Assembly: GCF_000151665.1 (NCBI RefSeq)
Contig: NW_013171816.1
Location: 1,684,204 to 1,748,203 of the forward strand
DNA from: Blastocystis hominis
Lineage: Eukaryota; Sar; Bigyra; Opalinata; Blastocystidae
DNA length: 64,000 nt
Direction of reading: 5' to 3'
The notes under the pieces are model-generated. The model was not told the origin of the DNA and made no database searches. It saw only the letters and a list, made by a program, of their open reading frames with translations. A program made the translations under genes and the position numbers. The first letter of the stretch is position 1, and every line of letters starts with the position of its first letter. Below, piece after piece: positions 22,213 through 33,775 of this stretch.

Positions 22213-25016
22213 ATGCATCGTGAACGCATTCAATACCATAATGGTGGTGGACCCTGGTTCCATTTTTGCTGTGTGGAGTGTGTTCCGAGTGAGGAATTTC
22301 TGTACTTCAAACTGTGCAACGTGGCGAACCCATTCATCCCATGTGTGACCGCGGATACATGGAGATAACTTACAACGTGGGAGGTATCTGGTACAGGCAC
22401 GACGTTCTTGCCTAGGATATCTGTTCTGTTTCTCGTATTTTCAATTTTCATATTGTGAGGTGGTAGAGTGTGGTAGAGAGAACGGATTTGCGATGAGTGA
22501 AAGGGCAAACTATGGGAGCAAGAGCTGTAGGTTTGTAGAAGCGGAGCGTGTGTGGAACTTGGGAGAATGGGACAAGAAGGCGGAGTATGCGAACTGCTGT
22601 GGGTACGGTCCTCGCCTCTGATTGATGCGAGCCGAGTGAACTGGAATGGCCAGTGGGAGCAGGCGAGTTCCAAGACGGTGCAGTTCTGCATTTGTGGGTC
22701 TGTGGAGCATGGGAAGGTGGAGGTGTGCGTGGTGCGGGCGTGTGGGAAGTGTTGGAATGGAAGAGAGGTGAGGTGCGTGGCGGTGGTGTGCCCCGCGGAC
22801 GAAGCGGCGGGGTAGCCGGAAGGGCACTTGGGGCAAGTGTTGGATACGAAGTGCGATGTGGACTAGTGGGGCATGATCACGGATGGGTGCAACGCCTATC
22901 AGCAGTGGGAATCGATCAATCGATCGATAGGGGACGGGCTCCTGCCAGCCCATCCTGCCGATGCTGCGCTGCGTGGCGGGCGATGGGGCGAGGGACGTGG
23001 CGCTGTGGACGATGGGAGATGGGAAGCAATCCACGATGTACTGCACGAGCAATGTGGGCGTGTGCGAGGTGATGAACGACCCATTCGAGCCCATGAACAT
23101 CCACATCGTGTTTGAATTGGCCGAGGCCACGTTCTCCTATCCCACCACCGCGATCTCCATCTCCGACTACACCATTGCCTTCGCCTTCGCCTTCGCCTTT
23201 GATGGCTCCTTCCCGCGGTTCTGCGAAGGCACGCACGCTCTACATCAATGCCAACAGGTTGGTGTCCCGAAACGGCCTCCCCTTCCCCGCGGAAACCCTC
23301 ATCGCGACCTTCTCGACCCGCGCCGGCGTTCGGTTGGCGTTCGGTTGGCGTTCGGTTGGCGTTCGGTTGTGGCCTGCTCGGATTGTGGAGAGCGCGATTG
23401 GTATGAGGGAAGTGGAGTAGGCGCAGCGCAGCGCAGCGTGTCTGTGCAGATGGAGGTTCCCTGAAGCAGTGGCATCTCCGATGAAGCCCCGATGGATGGC
23501 CTTGATGGGCAGCAATGTGCAGAGCCAGTTCTTCGAGACGCGCTCCGTGTTGGTGGCGGGCGCCATTGTGAACAGCGTGATGGCCATCAGCTGGCGTGTC
23601 CGCAAGGGCGCCTCCTGGTCCGCCTTCGCGTCCTTCTCCGTCTACCGCCCCGTCGTGCTGCTGCCTGCCTGCCTGCCTCCCTCCCTCCCTCCGCGCCCGT
23701 CGTGCTGCTGCCGCCTTCGAAGCCACGCAGGTGCGCTGGGTCTGGTGGTGGTGCGAGCTCTTCGTGCAGGCCTTGGTTGGCTCCCACTCCCAGCTCTTCG
23801 CCGCCGACGCGCTCCTCCAAGAGGGCGACGTCCAGCAACCCGAGCTCTCTCTCTCTCGATGCGTGCGTGGCCTACTGGGTGCGCGTGGCGCTGTGCTCCA
23901 CCGCGTGCTCCATCCTCTCCGAGGCCTCCTCTCCCATCACCCTCGCCGCGTGTGTCGTCGCGCCCGGCGCGGTGCAGAACCTCGAGGTGGCCGCGCTCTC
24001 CTCGACCTCGCTGCGCGTGCAGTGGGCAGAGCCGGCGGAGCTGGGCGGCGCCAGCATTCGGTACTACGTGGTGCGACGCTCGTGGATGGCGTCGATGGCC
24101 GTGATCCAGAGCGAGAGCGAGAGCGAGAGCGAGGTCGCCAGCACGAACTGCTTCCTGGACCTGCAGAGCGTGCAGAGCGTGCAGAGCGTGCAGCACGCGC
24201 CCATCTATCTGAGCGTGGCCGCGTTCACCGGGTATCTCTCCCGCCAAGAGAAGATCCCCGCGGTTCTGTATGCGGTGTGTGTGGAATCAGGCGGAGGGCA
24301 TTGAGTGGGACTGTGCGATGGCGATTACCGGATCCTTCCATGATCTCTGCACCGCCACGTGCGAGCTTCGCGCTCCCGCGACTTCCTCCTTCCTCCTTCC
24401 GCCGAACCGTCTGGTTCCCCGCGGGACGCGATGTGTGGGACGTGTTGGAGGGTGGGATCCCCGCGACTTCCTACACGCTGGAGTGCGTCCCGAGCGAAGT
24501 GGGCAGTGCCGAGTGGATGGGCAGGCAATTCGGAGTGTCCACGATGGCCACGTCGGAATTCGTTGGGTGTTGGTGGTGGACGGCGAGCCAACCTCCTCGC
24601 TCACCGGTTCGCTCTGGGTGTGGGTGTGGGTGTGGGTGTGGGTGTGAGTGAGCAGGAATCTGGTGGGCGATGGGGTGGGGTCCGTGGCTCCCTACGAAGG
24701 TGTGCAGAGTCGACCGGGCTCTCTGGATCTCTTCCTGTCCAACTGGGCGCAGAACGCCACCGTGGTCTCCGTCACCCAGCCCCTCCGCCTCCGCCTCCGC
24801 CTCCGCCTCCGCTTCCTCTTCCTCTTGGCCTACGACGTGACCGGCGCGCTCATCCGCGCCCACCTCGTCGATCACGCCTGGTGCGCCGTGGGTCGCGATG
24901 TTTCCACGTTTCCACGATCCAGACCGATTTGGCAGTTGCTGAGAGAAAGAGAAAGAGAGAAATGGTTGCGGTGTTTGGTTTGGAAGATAGATGGATGGAT
25001 GGATGGATGGAATTGT
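22213..25016 (+). CDS. Fibronectin type III repeat protein, exons not resolved
   Basis: A 2.8-kb GC-rich block with protein-like frames that switch every 100-300 bases, as expected for a gene full of 30-nt introns. The clearest domain is fibronectin III around 23,960-24,080: PGAVQNLEVAALSSTSLRVQ continuing into a W and then SIRYYVVRR, with the W and Y core of the fold. A second FN3-like piece lies around 24,420-24,530 (GGIPATSYTLECVPSE), and CVPSEEFLYFKLCNVANPF near 22,270 looks like a diverged third. A 30-nt GT...TAG intron fits near 22,834-22,863. Several exons and introns carry short tandem expansions. Start, stop and exon map are uncertain; extracellular or cell-surface location is guessed from the domain type only. 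Confidence 0.5.
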
Positions 25017-25933
25017 AGAGATGTGGAATGGTTGAAGCGTTGTAGGATTTGAATGAGAATCGAAAATGTGTTTAGGAAGGAAGGAAAATGTAGATTTAGA
25101 GTGTGTAGGGTGTTGGAATGATTTAGAAACATGAACAGAATAATCGAGAACGAGGAACCAAACGACTCTAGTTGATAATAATAATAATAATAACAGAGTG
25201 CTGTGAGTTGATAGTTGAAACAAAGATAGATAGAAAGTGTATTTAGAGTTAGTTGGTTGGTTTAGGATAAGGAAATGATAGAAAATGGAGTGAATGGTTA
25301 ACGATGTGCGAAGATAGGTTCTTTGTGTGAAAATCACTGGATCAAAACCAATTTCCATTCCATTCCATTTGATTCGATTTACTAGTTTTACTAGTTTTAA
25401 TTGCTTTCAAACCCAACCATTCCCAAGTCAAAATGATTTGGCTAGAATCATGGATGGATAGATTGGATTATCGAAATAATAATGATAATGATAATAATGA
25501 TAATGATAATAATGATAATATAGACTATTTAGACAAAGTGGAGTGAACAACCAAATCCTTGCTTCATAACACGATTTCACTATGATATCATAAATATACA
25601 ACCTATACAGACATAGTAGACAACAAAATGGACTTTTCCATTCTGAGTGTTTCCAAACAATCCTGATATTATTATAAATATCTATACCTCCGAACTATTT
25701 CAACCACAAAAATGTGAACAAAATGATGCGAAACACAAGTGAGTACTTCACTTGGAAATCTTGGATCCAATGTGTATATGGTAGCACTCTATCATAATTT
25801 TTAAATATGAAGAATACTTAGGTGTAAGGAAACAAACTGATCTCTCTGTTTTCTTCATAAATTCTTTATATTTGGCTGCAAATTACGGATTCAAAGAGTA
25901 GAGGCTAAGGATATGTGATTATAAATAGGTAGA
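25017..25933. other. AT-rich low-complexity intergenic DNA
   Basis: Contains ATA repeats at about 25,171-25,194 and an AATAATGAT-type run at about 25,476-25,522. No gene seen. It marks the change from GC-rich gene DNA to AT-rich DNA. Confidence 0.7.
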
Positions 25934-26740
25934 ATGGAAGAACTTAAGGGAAGCGAATTTCTCCTGGACGGTTACATAACGCGTGGTGAAGCAAAGAAAA
26001 TCACTATTGGGGGCTGCAAGTATAGCCTCCAATATTATCAAGGCGATCACGAGGATGAATACACGTTGACGAGAGCTGGGAAGGTTTGCCTATTCCAAAA
26101 TGGCATACTGAAGATGTGCTTTGAGGTGGATGCGAACGGGAGCGAAATCGGTGACTTCACGCGATTTGATAATGGACGTGTCGCGTTTGTGCAATCCTAT
26201 GATGAAATCTGGGATAACAAGAATTTTCATCGTATAATAAACCATGTCCGAGGCGAGCGAATGGAAATCTATTCGCATGCGAGTGATCACCTGATTTATC
26301 ACGGTGAGTTCAATGAGAAGCGAGAGAGGGAAGGATGGGGTATCGCGTATGACGAAGAAACGGGTGCCATACTGCTCGAAGGAATCTGGAAGGGGAACAA
26401 GCTTGTGGAGATCATCCGCAAAATCGAAGGAACCATTATGACCGAGTTTAAGCGAAGCGGGAATAACACAACCGCTTCGAATCGAATTCCCCTCTATGTG
26501 GGTGAATTCGTTTATGATGAATCGAAAGAATCGTTTCTTCGAAATGGTCGAGGATACTGGATCGATGAAGAAACTCGGATTGCTACTCGCGAAGTGGAAT
26601 GGAAAGATGGAGTGGAAGTGAGTGGAAGAGATCTCTATGATGGATGGCATATTCATTCATTCACTCACTCACTCAATATTACTTGTTTATTTTATACTAT
26701 TGCTATGTTAATCACATTGCATTTCACATTGTTTTGTTGA
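25934..26740 (+). CDS. MORN-repeat protein
   Basis: The ATG at 25934 opens 268 codons. Two or more MORN-like units are visible: YHGEFNEKREREGWGIAYD followed by EGIWKGNK, and YVGEFVYDES leading to GRGYWIDE and REVEWKDG. MORN units form beta-hairpins that often bind membrane lipids or act as scaffolds. The last 30 or so codons (after YDGWHIHSF) are AT-rich and hydrophobic, unlike the rest, and may be read-through into low-complexity DNA. The N-terminal third is not recognised but resembles the start of the neighbouring MORN-LRR protein in style. Confidence 0.6.
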   Translation: MEELKGSEFLLDGYITRGEAKKITIGGCKYSLQYYQGDHEDEYTLTRAGKVCLFQNGILKMCFEVDANGSEIGDFTRFDNGRVAFVQSYDEIWDNKNFHRIINHVRGERMEIYSHASDHLIYHGEFNEKREREGWGIAYDEETGAILLEGIWKGNKLVEIIRKIEGTIMTEFKRSGNNTTASNRIPLYVGEFVYDESKESFLRNGRGYWIDEETRIATREVEWKDGVEVSGRDLYDGWHIHSFTHSLNITCLFYTIAMLITLHFTLFC

Positions 26741-27434
26741 TCAAATAGAAAGCAAGGTTTTCATTCATAGGATTCATGGATTCCATCCATTATCATATTA
26801 TTCAATCGATTGTTTTGTTTAATGATACTATGATTCCTATTCACCATTTCAATCTATGAACCACATTCCTTTCTCTGCAATATCATTCTTTGTATTCAAT
26901 ATGGATGATCATTGTGACAGAAGAGAATCGAAGTATCAACAGAGAATCAGTACAACAAACCACTTATCAAATAGAAATGATGGATTTTGCATTCTACATA
27001 CTACTGCCATTAGTTGTCTCTATTACAAATCAAACCATTCCAACAGTATTCACTATTGTGAGTTCGATTGTTGCTAAACAAGATTAACTACAACATAATT
27101 GATATATTTTGAAGAACATATATCCATTCTAGACTTAATAGAACAGCCATTCTGACATGAGAGAGTAAAGGTGATCAAAATGCGTAATAATTTACAATCA
27201 AAGCTATAAGTATCTGAAAATAACACAAAAATAAATGAATAGATGGAAATGCACCGAAATAAAGAAAAATAGGAATGGGTGGAGAAAATGAGATTTTATT
27301 ATATGTATTCTAGTTTGTAACACACCAGCATATCAAAGCCATACACAATAATCTATGACGTGTGTTCTATCGAGAAATAATGAAACAGATCTTGTTTCCA
27401 AAAAAACCGTTTTACCATATTTCTTTTCATTTCC
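26741..27434. other. AT-rich intergenic DNA
   Basis: No supported gene between the MORN gene and the MORN-LRR gene. Short open frames here are AT-driven. Confidence 0.6.
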
Positions 27435-28547
27435 ATGCAAAACATTGCTGATTTTGTCAATTCTGCTATTAGTAACTATCATATTGATAGTTCCACCATT
27501 CAAAATGTGCAGGGATGCTTGGGCAAAAAATGGAAACCAAATGGCTGGATTTCACTCATTTTGAGTAATAAAGAATGCGTAGTATTGCAATTCAATAATG
27601 GAGCATTTATGAATCAAGGATTTGTGGTCAATGAGCAGAAAGTGTTGAAAGTGTTTGGAAATCATCAAATTGGTGCTATTTCATATAATGAAGAACAATC
27701 CATTGTAGTAAAAGGAATCGTGGACTTGGATCATGGAAGTCGATTTGAAGGGTTGGTATTGGCAGAAAACAAGTTGGGAATTCCATTTGGATATGGTGAA
27801 ATGTATGATGATGATGGATTCTTGGTGTACAAGGGCATAATGATCAATTGGAAACGATTTGGATATGGAACGAGTTATCATAATAATGGTTTGATTGAAT
27901 ATGAAGGATATTGGTGTGATGATAAGCGATTTGGAAGTGGAAAAGTGTATGATCGATATGGTAAATTAGTGAAAGAATGTGAATGGTATAATGGAATTGA
28001 AAGTGATACTGATGAAAAATATGAAGGAGATGGAAGCAAACCACTGAATATCGGAATGAAACATTTGAAACTGATTGACAAATGTGTATTGGCAGATTGG
28101 GATGTTTCATTGTTGTATAATTTGGAATCAATCGAAATTGGCAATGAATGTTTTGGATCAGTGCAAACATTCCAAATCGATGGATTGAATCGATTGAAAA
28201 CTATCAAAATCGGATACAATTCATTTACTAAGAGAAAGAATGGTGATGGAAACAACAAATCAAAATCATTCCACATATTGAATTGTGAATCATTGGAATC
28301 CATTCAAATTGGTGAATACAGTTTCAGTGATTTTGGAGGCGACTTTGAATTGAAGAATCTACCACAATTACAATCCATTCAAATTGGTACAATTGGAAGT
28401 TATTCATACAATTTCTATGGTAGTTCATTTGTGATTCGAGGTATTGATATGATATTGAATATTTCAATAATGCATAGATCTTCCAAATCTACAATCCATT
28501 ACATTAGGTTATCATGCATTCGAGTGTTCCTTATCAACAATAATTGA
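27435..28547 (+). CDS. MORN plus leucine-rich-repeat protein
   Basis: The ATG at 27435 opens 370 codons. The middle part has three MORN-like units (FEGLVLAENKLGIPFGYGEM, then YKGIMINWKRFGYGTSYH, then YEGYWCDDKRFGSGKVYD). The C-terminal half has LRR units of about 23 residues of the type LESIEIGNECFGSVQTF, LKTIKIGYNSFT, LESIQIGEYSF and LQSIQIGT. The last codons drift out of the LRR pattern; LRR-like coding resumes at 28,557 in another frame, so the C-terminus is probably lost by mutation (a splice was looked for and not found). Codon use is far more AT-rich than in the 1-25 kb genes. Confidence 0.6.
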   Translation: MQNIADFVNSAISNYHIDSSTIQNVQGCLGKKWKPNGWISLILSNKECVVLQFNNGAFMNQGFVVNEQKVLKVFGNHQIGAISYNEEQSIVVKGIVDLDHGSRFEGLVLAENKLGIPFGYGEMYDDDGFLVYKGIMINWKRFGYGTSYHNNGLIEYEGYWCDDKRFGSGKVYDRYGKLVKECEWYNGIESDTDEKYEGDGSKPLNIGMKHLKLIDKCVLADWDVSLLYNLESIEIGNECFGSVQTFQIDGLNRLKTIKIGYNSFTKRKNGDGNNKSKSFHILNCESLESIQIGEYSFSDFGGDFELKNLPQLQSIQIGTIGSYSYNFYGSSFVIRGIDMILNISIMHRSSKSTIHYIRLSCIRVFLINNN

Positions 28548-28556
28548 AAGTATTGA

Positions 28557-28860
28557 ATGAATTCGAATGAAATGATTGATGTAGATCTTCCATCATTACA
28601 ATCCATTCAACTCGGTTTGGCTGCACTTTATGGAAGATATGAAGATGATTCTTGTTCATTGATAATGCGAAGTAATAATGAATTGATTGGTTATGATTTG
28701 TTTTGTAGATCTTCCAAATCTAACATCAATAACTTCTTTACTTTCTAGTTTCGAATATCCTCGTGTAGTGACATTGGAAAGTATTTCTGAATATTGAATA
28801 TTGAATGTATTTAGATATTCCAAATCTTCGAAATGTCGAGCTACCTTGGTCATTCCAATA
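28557..28860 (+). pseudogene. Decayed LRR continuation of the MORN-LRR gene
   Basis: DLPSLQSIQLGLAALYGR and CSLIMRSNNELIGYDLF are LRR-like and continue the preceding gene's repeat. The frame then closes at 28,746-28,748, but the following 110 bases still match an inverted remnant at 54,163-54,400, so this is an old gene end rather than random sequence. Confidence 0.55.
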
Positions 28861-30160
28861 TGTTCGATCAAAATCAATTTCGAGTATAGTTTGATTGATT
28901 TGATTTGATTCATAGATGTTTCTTCCATTCTCGCTGATCGTGTCCACGAAATCAAGCATTAAATCTCTAATTTTGATTTGATTTGATTTGTTCAGTGATT
29001 CGTCATTGTTTAGGAACATTTCCATTGATTGATTGATTGATTGTTTGTTTGTTTGAAACCGATTCTTGATCACAATTCATGATTCTATAATTATCAAAAT
29101 ATCAATCCTGCCTGATTATTATGATGTTCTTCTTTTCCATTTTAACAATGATACTCAATTATGATTGTTGTTTCAATCAATCAATCAATCATTGTTTTCG
29201 ATCATCATTATTATTATCATTATTATTATTACCAATGACCCAATGATCACATATTGAACATTCACAAATGATGAATCCAATCTACCAATAATAATAATAA
29301 TATAGAAATGATGGTTTGAATAGGTTTGAACTAGGATTTGTTCAATATTGATAGGAAACTGCTTGCTTCGAATCATCATCATCATCATCATAATCATGAA
29401 TAATAAGATTGGATTTGCTAGTGACACAATGGAATGGTTGGAATCGATTGATATTGGATGATTATTCACATTTGTGAATCCATTGTTAAATCGGTAGATA
29501 ATACAATACAATAGAATGATTGATATTGAATTAGGATATTGATTTTGACTTATTGAATAGGAATCGATCACTGTATACATAGAATAGAATCAAATAGAGG
29601 TGAAATGGATAAAACAAGGCAATGAAACTAGAATAGAATAGAATAGAATAGAATAGAATAGAATAGAATAGAATAGAATAGAATAGAATCCGATTGAATA
29701 GCATTGGAAATCATATTGGATTCACCATTCAATCAATCCAACTATCATTTCTTTCTTTGTTTGTTTGTTTGTTTGTTTGTTTATCAATGAGTCACAAAAC
29801 ATGGATTTATCAATTTGATAATAATGGAATCAAATCGGATGTGTTTGATACTTGATAGTTGTAGTTAGTAGTACTATCAATCGTGGTTTCACAATTCGAT
29901 ATTTGGATGGAATGTCGTATTCTTCAATATCACACAAACCACTCACTCACTCAATTAATCAATCAATGGATGAAAGATAGCTGATTCAAAATGCAAATGA
30001 ATGTTGAATATCGTAAAGAATCAATTCATCATTCACACTCAATAATACTGATAAGAATAGAAAGGCTGTTCAATCCATTGATCCATTGAATGATTGAATT
30101 TATGGTGTGTATTTGGTTAGTTTTCGATATCCATTCATCATCATTATCATTATTATTATG
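28861..30160. other. Low-complexity AT-rich DNA left of the element
   Basis: Tetra- and pentanucleotide runs dominate: ATTG near 29,025-29,045, AATAG at 29,631-29,689 and TTTG at 29,757-29,782. No gene seen. Confidence 0.7.
29631..29689. repeat. (AATAG)n microsatellite
   Basis: About 12 copies of a 5-bp unit. The same unit in the same orientation forms a tract of about 33 copies at 55,861-56,025 beyond the element. Confidence 0.9.
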
Positions 30161-30166
30161 ATTGTA
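30161..30166. repeat. Target-site duplication, left
   Basis: ATTGTA lies directly before the left terminal repeat and again directly after the right terminal repeat (52510-52515). Six bases is the size known for Polintons. Confidence 0.85.
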
Positions 30167-30363
30167 AGTAGGAAAATGGCGCATAAAGCGCGAAAATTTT
30201 TTCGGACCTTTTTCTGCCATTTTTATTCCTGGCCTCCTTTTTTCTACCTGGTCTCCTTTTTAGGCCATTTTCTACCTGGCAACCTTGATGGCCATGGCGC
30301 ATAAAGCGCGAAAATTTTTTCGGCCCTTTTCTGCCAATGTGGTAATTGTCTGCCCTTTATATA
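30167..30363. repeat. Left terminal inverted repeat
   Basis: It holds two copies of a core of about 30 bp (GCGCATAAAGCGCG followed by an A/T run and CGG), separated by degenerate CTACCTGG-type units. It ends with a block shared with the inner end of the right repeat (AATTGTCTGCCCTTTATA). Confidence 0.85.
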
Positions 30364-30383
30364 ATGGTAAAGAGAGAAAGACC

Positions 30384-33300
30384 ATGCACTACTCCATGCT
30401 TATTCAAGGCTCACCTACCAACGGCTCATTTACATGGGTTAATCCGTACAAGTACAAGAATCCTTACATCACTTCCATGACTGTCCTGTTTCGACCCAAG
30501 GATGCCCAGGCTATGTTCAACAACGTGGACACGACGAATGTGATTACTAACAGCAATAACGAGACTGTGACAATCCCTGCTGGTTATTACACGATCAGTG
30601 AGATTATTGCCTTGCTCAATACCATGACCGATACTACATTCTCCATATCTACTAACGCCTCGTCGTTCGGTTGTATCTGGATTCAGTCCCCACACACGAT
30701 TGACTTCACGGATGCACCTGACATTCGTGAGATCCTCGGCTTCGATGGACGAACGGTCATTCTACCTGCTTCGTTCAGTGGATCGAATGTGATTGATATC
30801 ACGCGAAATCGCCAAGTGATCCAGATCTACTCGACGATCGTGCGATCATCGGACTTGAAGATTGCCAACCAGAACAACAACCTGCTCACCACGATGATCA
30901 TTGACGATCCAACGGCTGACTACGTGCGAACTGTGGAAGACGTGCGCATTCCAATGATCACTCGGTTTGATCAATTGATGTTCGTGTTCCGCGATATGGA
31001 TGGCAAGATGATGCGACTGAACGGTGAATTCGAACTCCAGTTGACGATTGATGACGTGTATGATCAAAGTGAAAATAGAGTCACTTCCGCTAATCAGTTT
31101 TCCATGATCGAAGTGTTCGGTAATACTACGAAGAAGGAAGTGAAGCTGGACAATCCTCTCTCGTTCGACCAGTGCTACATCTCGTCTGTGTCGTTGTATA
31201 CGGATTTCGTGTTGCACAATGTGCCGACTGATCAAGTGGTGCTAATCAATGCTGGCGCTACGATTCAAGAGATCGCGATACCACGCGGCGCATACGACAT
31301 CGAAACGATCATTGCAAAACTGAATGCAAGTGATGCCCTGTTCGAATTGGTGTATAGCGGTGAGAATGCGTTCCACATCACGGTAGATCACTTCTACATG
31401 ATTGATTTCACGAATGCACCAGAGATCAGGTCGATCCTTGGATTCGAATCGGATATCTTGGTGAAAGGAGTGGATAACCCGAAGCGCTACTACCTGTCTT
31501 CCTCGTGTAATCAAGTGGTTGTTACTGATGACAGGGAATCGCACTTGTTGACATTGCCTGTCGGTTACTACACGTTCAGCGAGTTCATCGAGGCTGTCGG
31601 TGCTGAAATGGTGAAAGTGCTTCCACTCACATCCATGACGATCGAGGATGATCATGTTCGCTTCAATGTCCAAGCAGACGGGTGGTATTTCGTTCGATCC
31701 AGTGTTGACACGACGATCGATGGTTTTGGTTGGACTCCATGGTTCAAATTGGCATCAACGGTACGCAATCTGTGCATCGAACGACCTGTGGAAACTTCGT
31801 TCAACCCTGAAAGCGATTCCCCACCTGATATGACGAATGATCAAGGTATTGGTGGTCATGCGTACATAGGATCAAACACCTTCATTGCATATGACTGGAA
31901 AATGCGTACAACTGATAATCGGTTCCTGCTAAAGCCTCTCGCGACATACACGATGCGTTTAGCTGATGGCTCAGTACTCGATAGTGGTGAATTCTACATA
32001 ACGGACGATACGTCTACCCCGATCAAGATGAATACTCTTACAACCACATGTTTTAATGAACTCAATGCTCGATATGCGAGTGCTATGGAACTACCTCCAT
32101 CTCACCAGAATGCGATTGCGTGGACGGTGAATGACAATAGAGAAAGCATGTCATGGACTGCGAAGGACTATGCACCAGAATTGGAATTGCATATCACATC
32201 GGAAAATACAGGTGACTTGGTGTCATCGAATGGTTCTTCGATCGGACCTTGGTATTCCAAGGATAGTATATATCACACGAGAGTGTTTATCGATACGACG
32301 AATTTTATACTTGGAATACGTGGATATGGCGAAAGACCTCTCACAATCCAACGAGGTCATTATAGCGCTATTGATATCGTGAATATGATCGCTAATGTGA
32401 TCAATAAGATATATGTAGATGCGTCTCTCGGAGGGTACTTGGTATATGTCATTGCAGATAATGGTGGTCGAGTACGAATGGGATGTCGAAATGGTACAGA
32501 ACCACGATTCATATTGTTTTGTGATAATCCATGTTTCAAGATTATACCCGGACCATACGCTGAACCAGGTGGTGTGTATCTGTCTTGTTATTTCGAGTTT
32601 TATCGCAATTACTACATCAGGATGCCCGAGTTGACGTCACCTTACGAGTTTGCGATGGCGAACATCGATGGTCTGAATGTGACGAATATGATCAAAGGTA
32701 GTACGTATTCCGATCGTGCTGTGTCGATCGAATTCATACAACCGACACGTGTTACGTATGTGAGGAATGATGAAGTTGTTGTTCCATCATTGGCTACCTT
32801 CGTTGACTGGGAACAATCTGAGTCGTACACGGCTAACACGACGATTCGCTTCCCGTACGGAATGATGACACTGGACGATAGTGCTGCTGAGATTGATATC
32901 ACTTACACGGATGACAAGGTGAAGCACACGTGGACCATACCATCACGATTGACACAGGCTGACATGATATGGCACATGAACCAGTGTTTTGACTCGGCTG
33001 CACTGAACATACGATGGAAAGCTGAGTCAGATGGGTACTACATTCACGCTGACTACGTGTTCTCGTTGAGTGGCAACCTGGGAACCATCGTTCCCGCTTC
33101 AGGATCGCAATCGCATACATGGCGTATCCCTTTCGACGATGGTGTGTACTATGCCAACTATGGTCCGATGGTTGCCGAGTATCCTGTCGATATCACGAAC
33201 GGTCTATCGAACATACAGCTGTATTGCAACATCGTGAAAAGCAAGACGATACCACTGCTTGCGAATGTCCCGATGGACAGCTTGTACAAGAATTACTTCT

Positions 33301-33446
33301 ACAAGAATCGCATGTTGGTACCATGTTCTGAATTACTTGATCGCATCGTGTACGAATTGAAGGACGAAAATGGTGACCCGCTATCGTTCATTGGGAACGT
33401 GTACCTGCTGATCGGCTTCACTGTTTCAGGAGGAAATAATAAATGA
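30384..33446 (+). CDS. Large structural-type protein of the element
   Basis: About 1,020 residues from the ATG at 30384; this start matches the start of the homologous piece in the second copy. It is built of repeated beta-rich modules. One form reads AGYYTISEIIALLN followed by IDFTDAPDIREILGF, then RQVIQIYSTIVRSSDL; a second copy of the module lies around DNA 31,250-31,560 (RGAYDIETIIAKLN, IDFTNAPEIRSILGF). The same module occurs in the 234-residue protein at 33,772. Such proteins sit beside capsid genes in Polinton-like elements and are probably minor virion or fibre components (inference). No enzyme motif seen. Confidence 0.6.
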   Translation: MHYSMLIQGSPTNGSFTWVNPYKYKNPYITSMTVLFRPKDAQAMFNNVDTTNVITNSNNETVTIPAGYYTISEIIALLNTMTDTTFSISTNASSFGCIWIQSPHTIDFTDAPDIREILGFDGRTVILPASFSGSNVIDITRNRQVIQIYSTIVRSSDLKIANQNNNLLTTMIIDDPTADYVRTVEDVRIPMITRFDQLMFVFRDMDGKMMRLNGEFELQLTIDDVYDQSENRVTSANQFSMIEVFGNTTKKEVKLDNPLSFDQCYISSVSLYTDFVLHNVPTDQVVLINAGATIQEIAIPRGAYDIETIIAKLNASDALFELVYSGENAFHITVDHFYMIDFTNAPEIRSILGFESDILVKGVDNPKRYYLSSSCNQVVVTDDRESHLLTLPVGYYTFSEFIEAVGAEMVKVLPLTSMTIEDDHVRFNVQADGWYFVRSSVDTTIDGFGWTPWFKLASTVRNLCIERPVETSFNPESDSPPDMTNDQGIGGHAYIGSNTFIAYDWKMRTTDNRFLLKPLATYTMRLADGSVLDSGEFYITDDTSTPIKMNTLTTTCFNELNARYASAMELPPSHQNAIAWTVNDNRESMSWTAKDYAPELELHITSENTGDLVSSNGSSIGPWYSKDSIYHTRVFIDTTNFILGIRGYGERPLTIQRGHYSAIDIVNMIANVINKIYVDASLGGYLVYVIADNGGRVRMGCRNGTEPRFILFCDNPCFKIIPGPYAEPGGVYLSCYFEFYRNYYIRMPELTSPYEFAMANIDGLNVTNMIKGSTYSDRAVSIEFIQPTRVTYVRNDEVVVPSLATFVDWEQSESYTANTTIRFPYGMMTLDDSAAEIDITYTDDKVKHTWTIPSRLTQADMIWHMNQCFDSAALNIRWKAESDGYYIHADYVFSLSGNLGTIVPASGSQSHTWRIPFDDGVYYANYGPMVAEYPVDITNGLSNIQLYCNIVKSKTIPLLANVPMDSLYKNYFYKNRMLVPCSELLDRIVYELKDENGDPLSFIGNVYLLIGFTVSGGNNK

Positions 33447-33775
33447 ATCTAGTGTTCAACATTGCTCGAACGTACGAACATGAATTCACGAGTAACAATC
33501 TCATCAAAAGCGACATGGTAATCGATCGGATATCGATGAAGGGGAATGAAATCGGTACCTGCCTTGTCCTTGATCGAGTGAACAACATGCAAGAACGACG
33601 ACAGTCTCCGTTGGTTGTATTGAACGAGGAGTACACGGAGAATGCACACATGAACGTCGTGGTACCCAAAAGTCGCAAATGGTCATTCTCGTTGACCGAT
33701 AAGACCGGTGCAACGATTGCCCTGCCAATGCCGATTACAGTGTGCATTCACTTTCATGTTCTACACAATAAATGA
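33443..33775 (+). CDS. Small element protein, unknown
   Basis: One hundred and ten residues, hydrophilic and beta-rich in appearance, starting MNLVFNIARTYEHEF. It overlaps the stop of the previous gene as ATGA and starts at TAAATG. Unrecognised; position suggests a virion component. Confidence 0.55.
   Translation: MNLVFNIARTYEHEFTSNNLIKSDMVIDRISMKGNEIGTCLVLDRVNNMQERRQSPLVVLNEEYTENAHMNVVVPKSRKWSFSLTDKTGATIALPMPITVCIHFHVLHNK

Noticed and set aside
28748-29073. Minus-strand open frame in the LRR decay zone
   Set aside because: It runs antisense to sequence that aligns with the LRR remnant at 54 kb and has only AT-rich, low-complexity residues.
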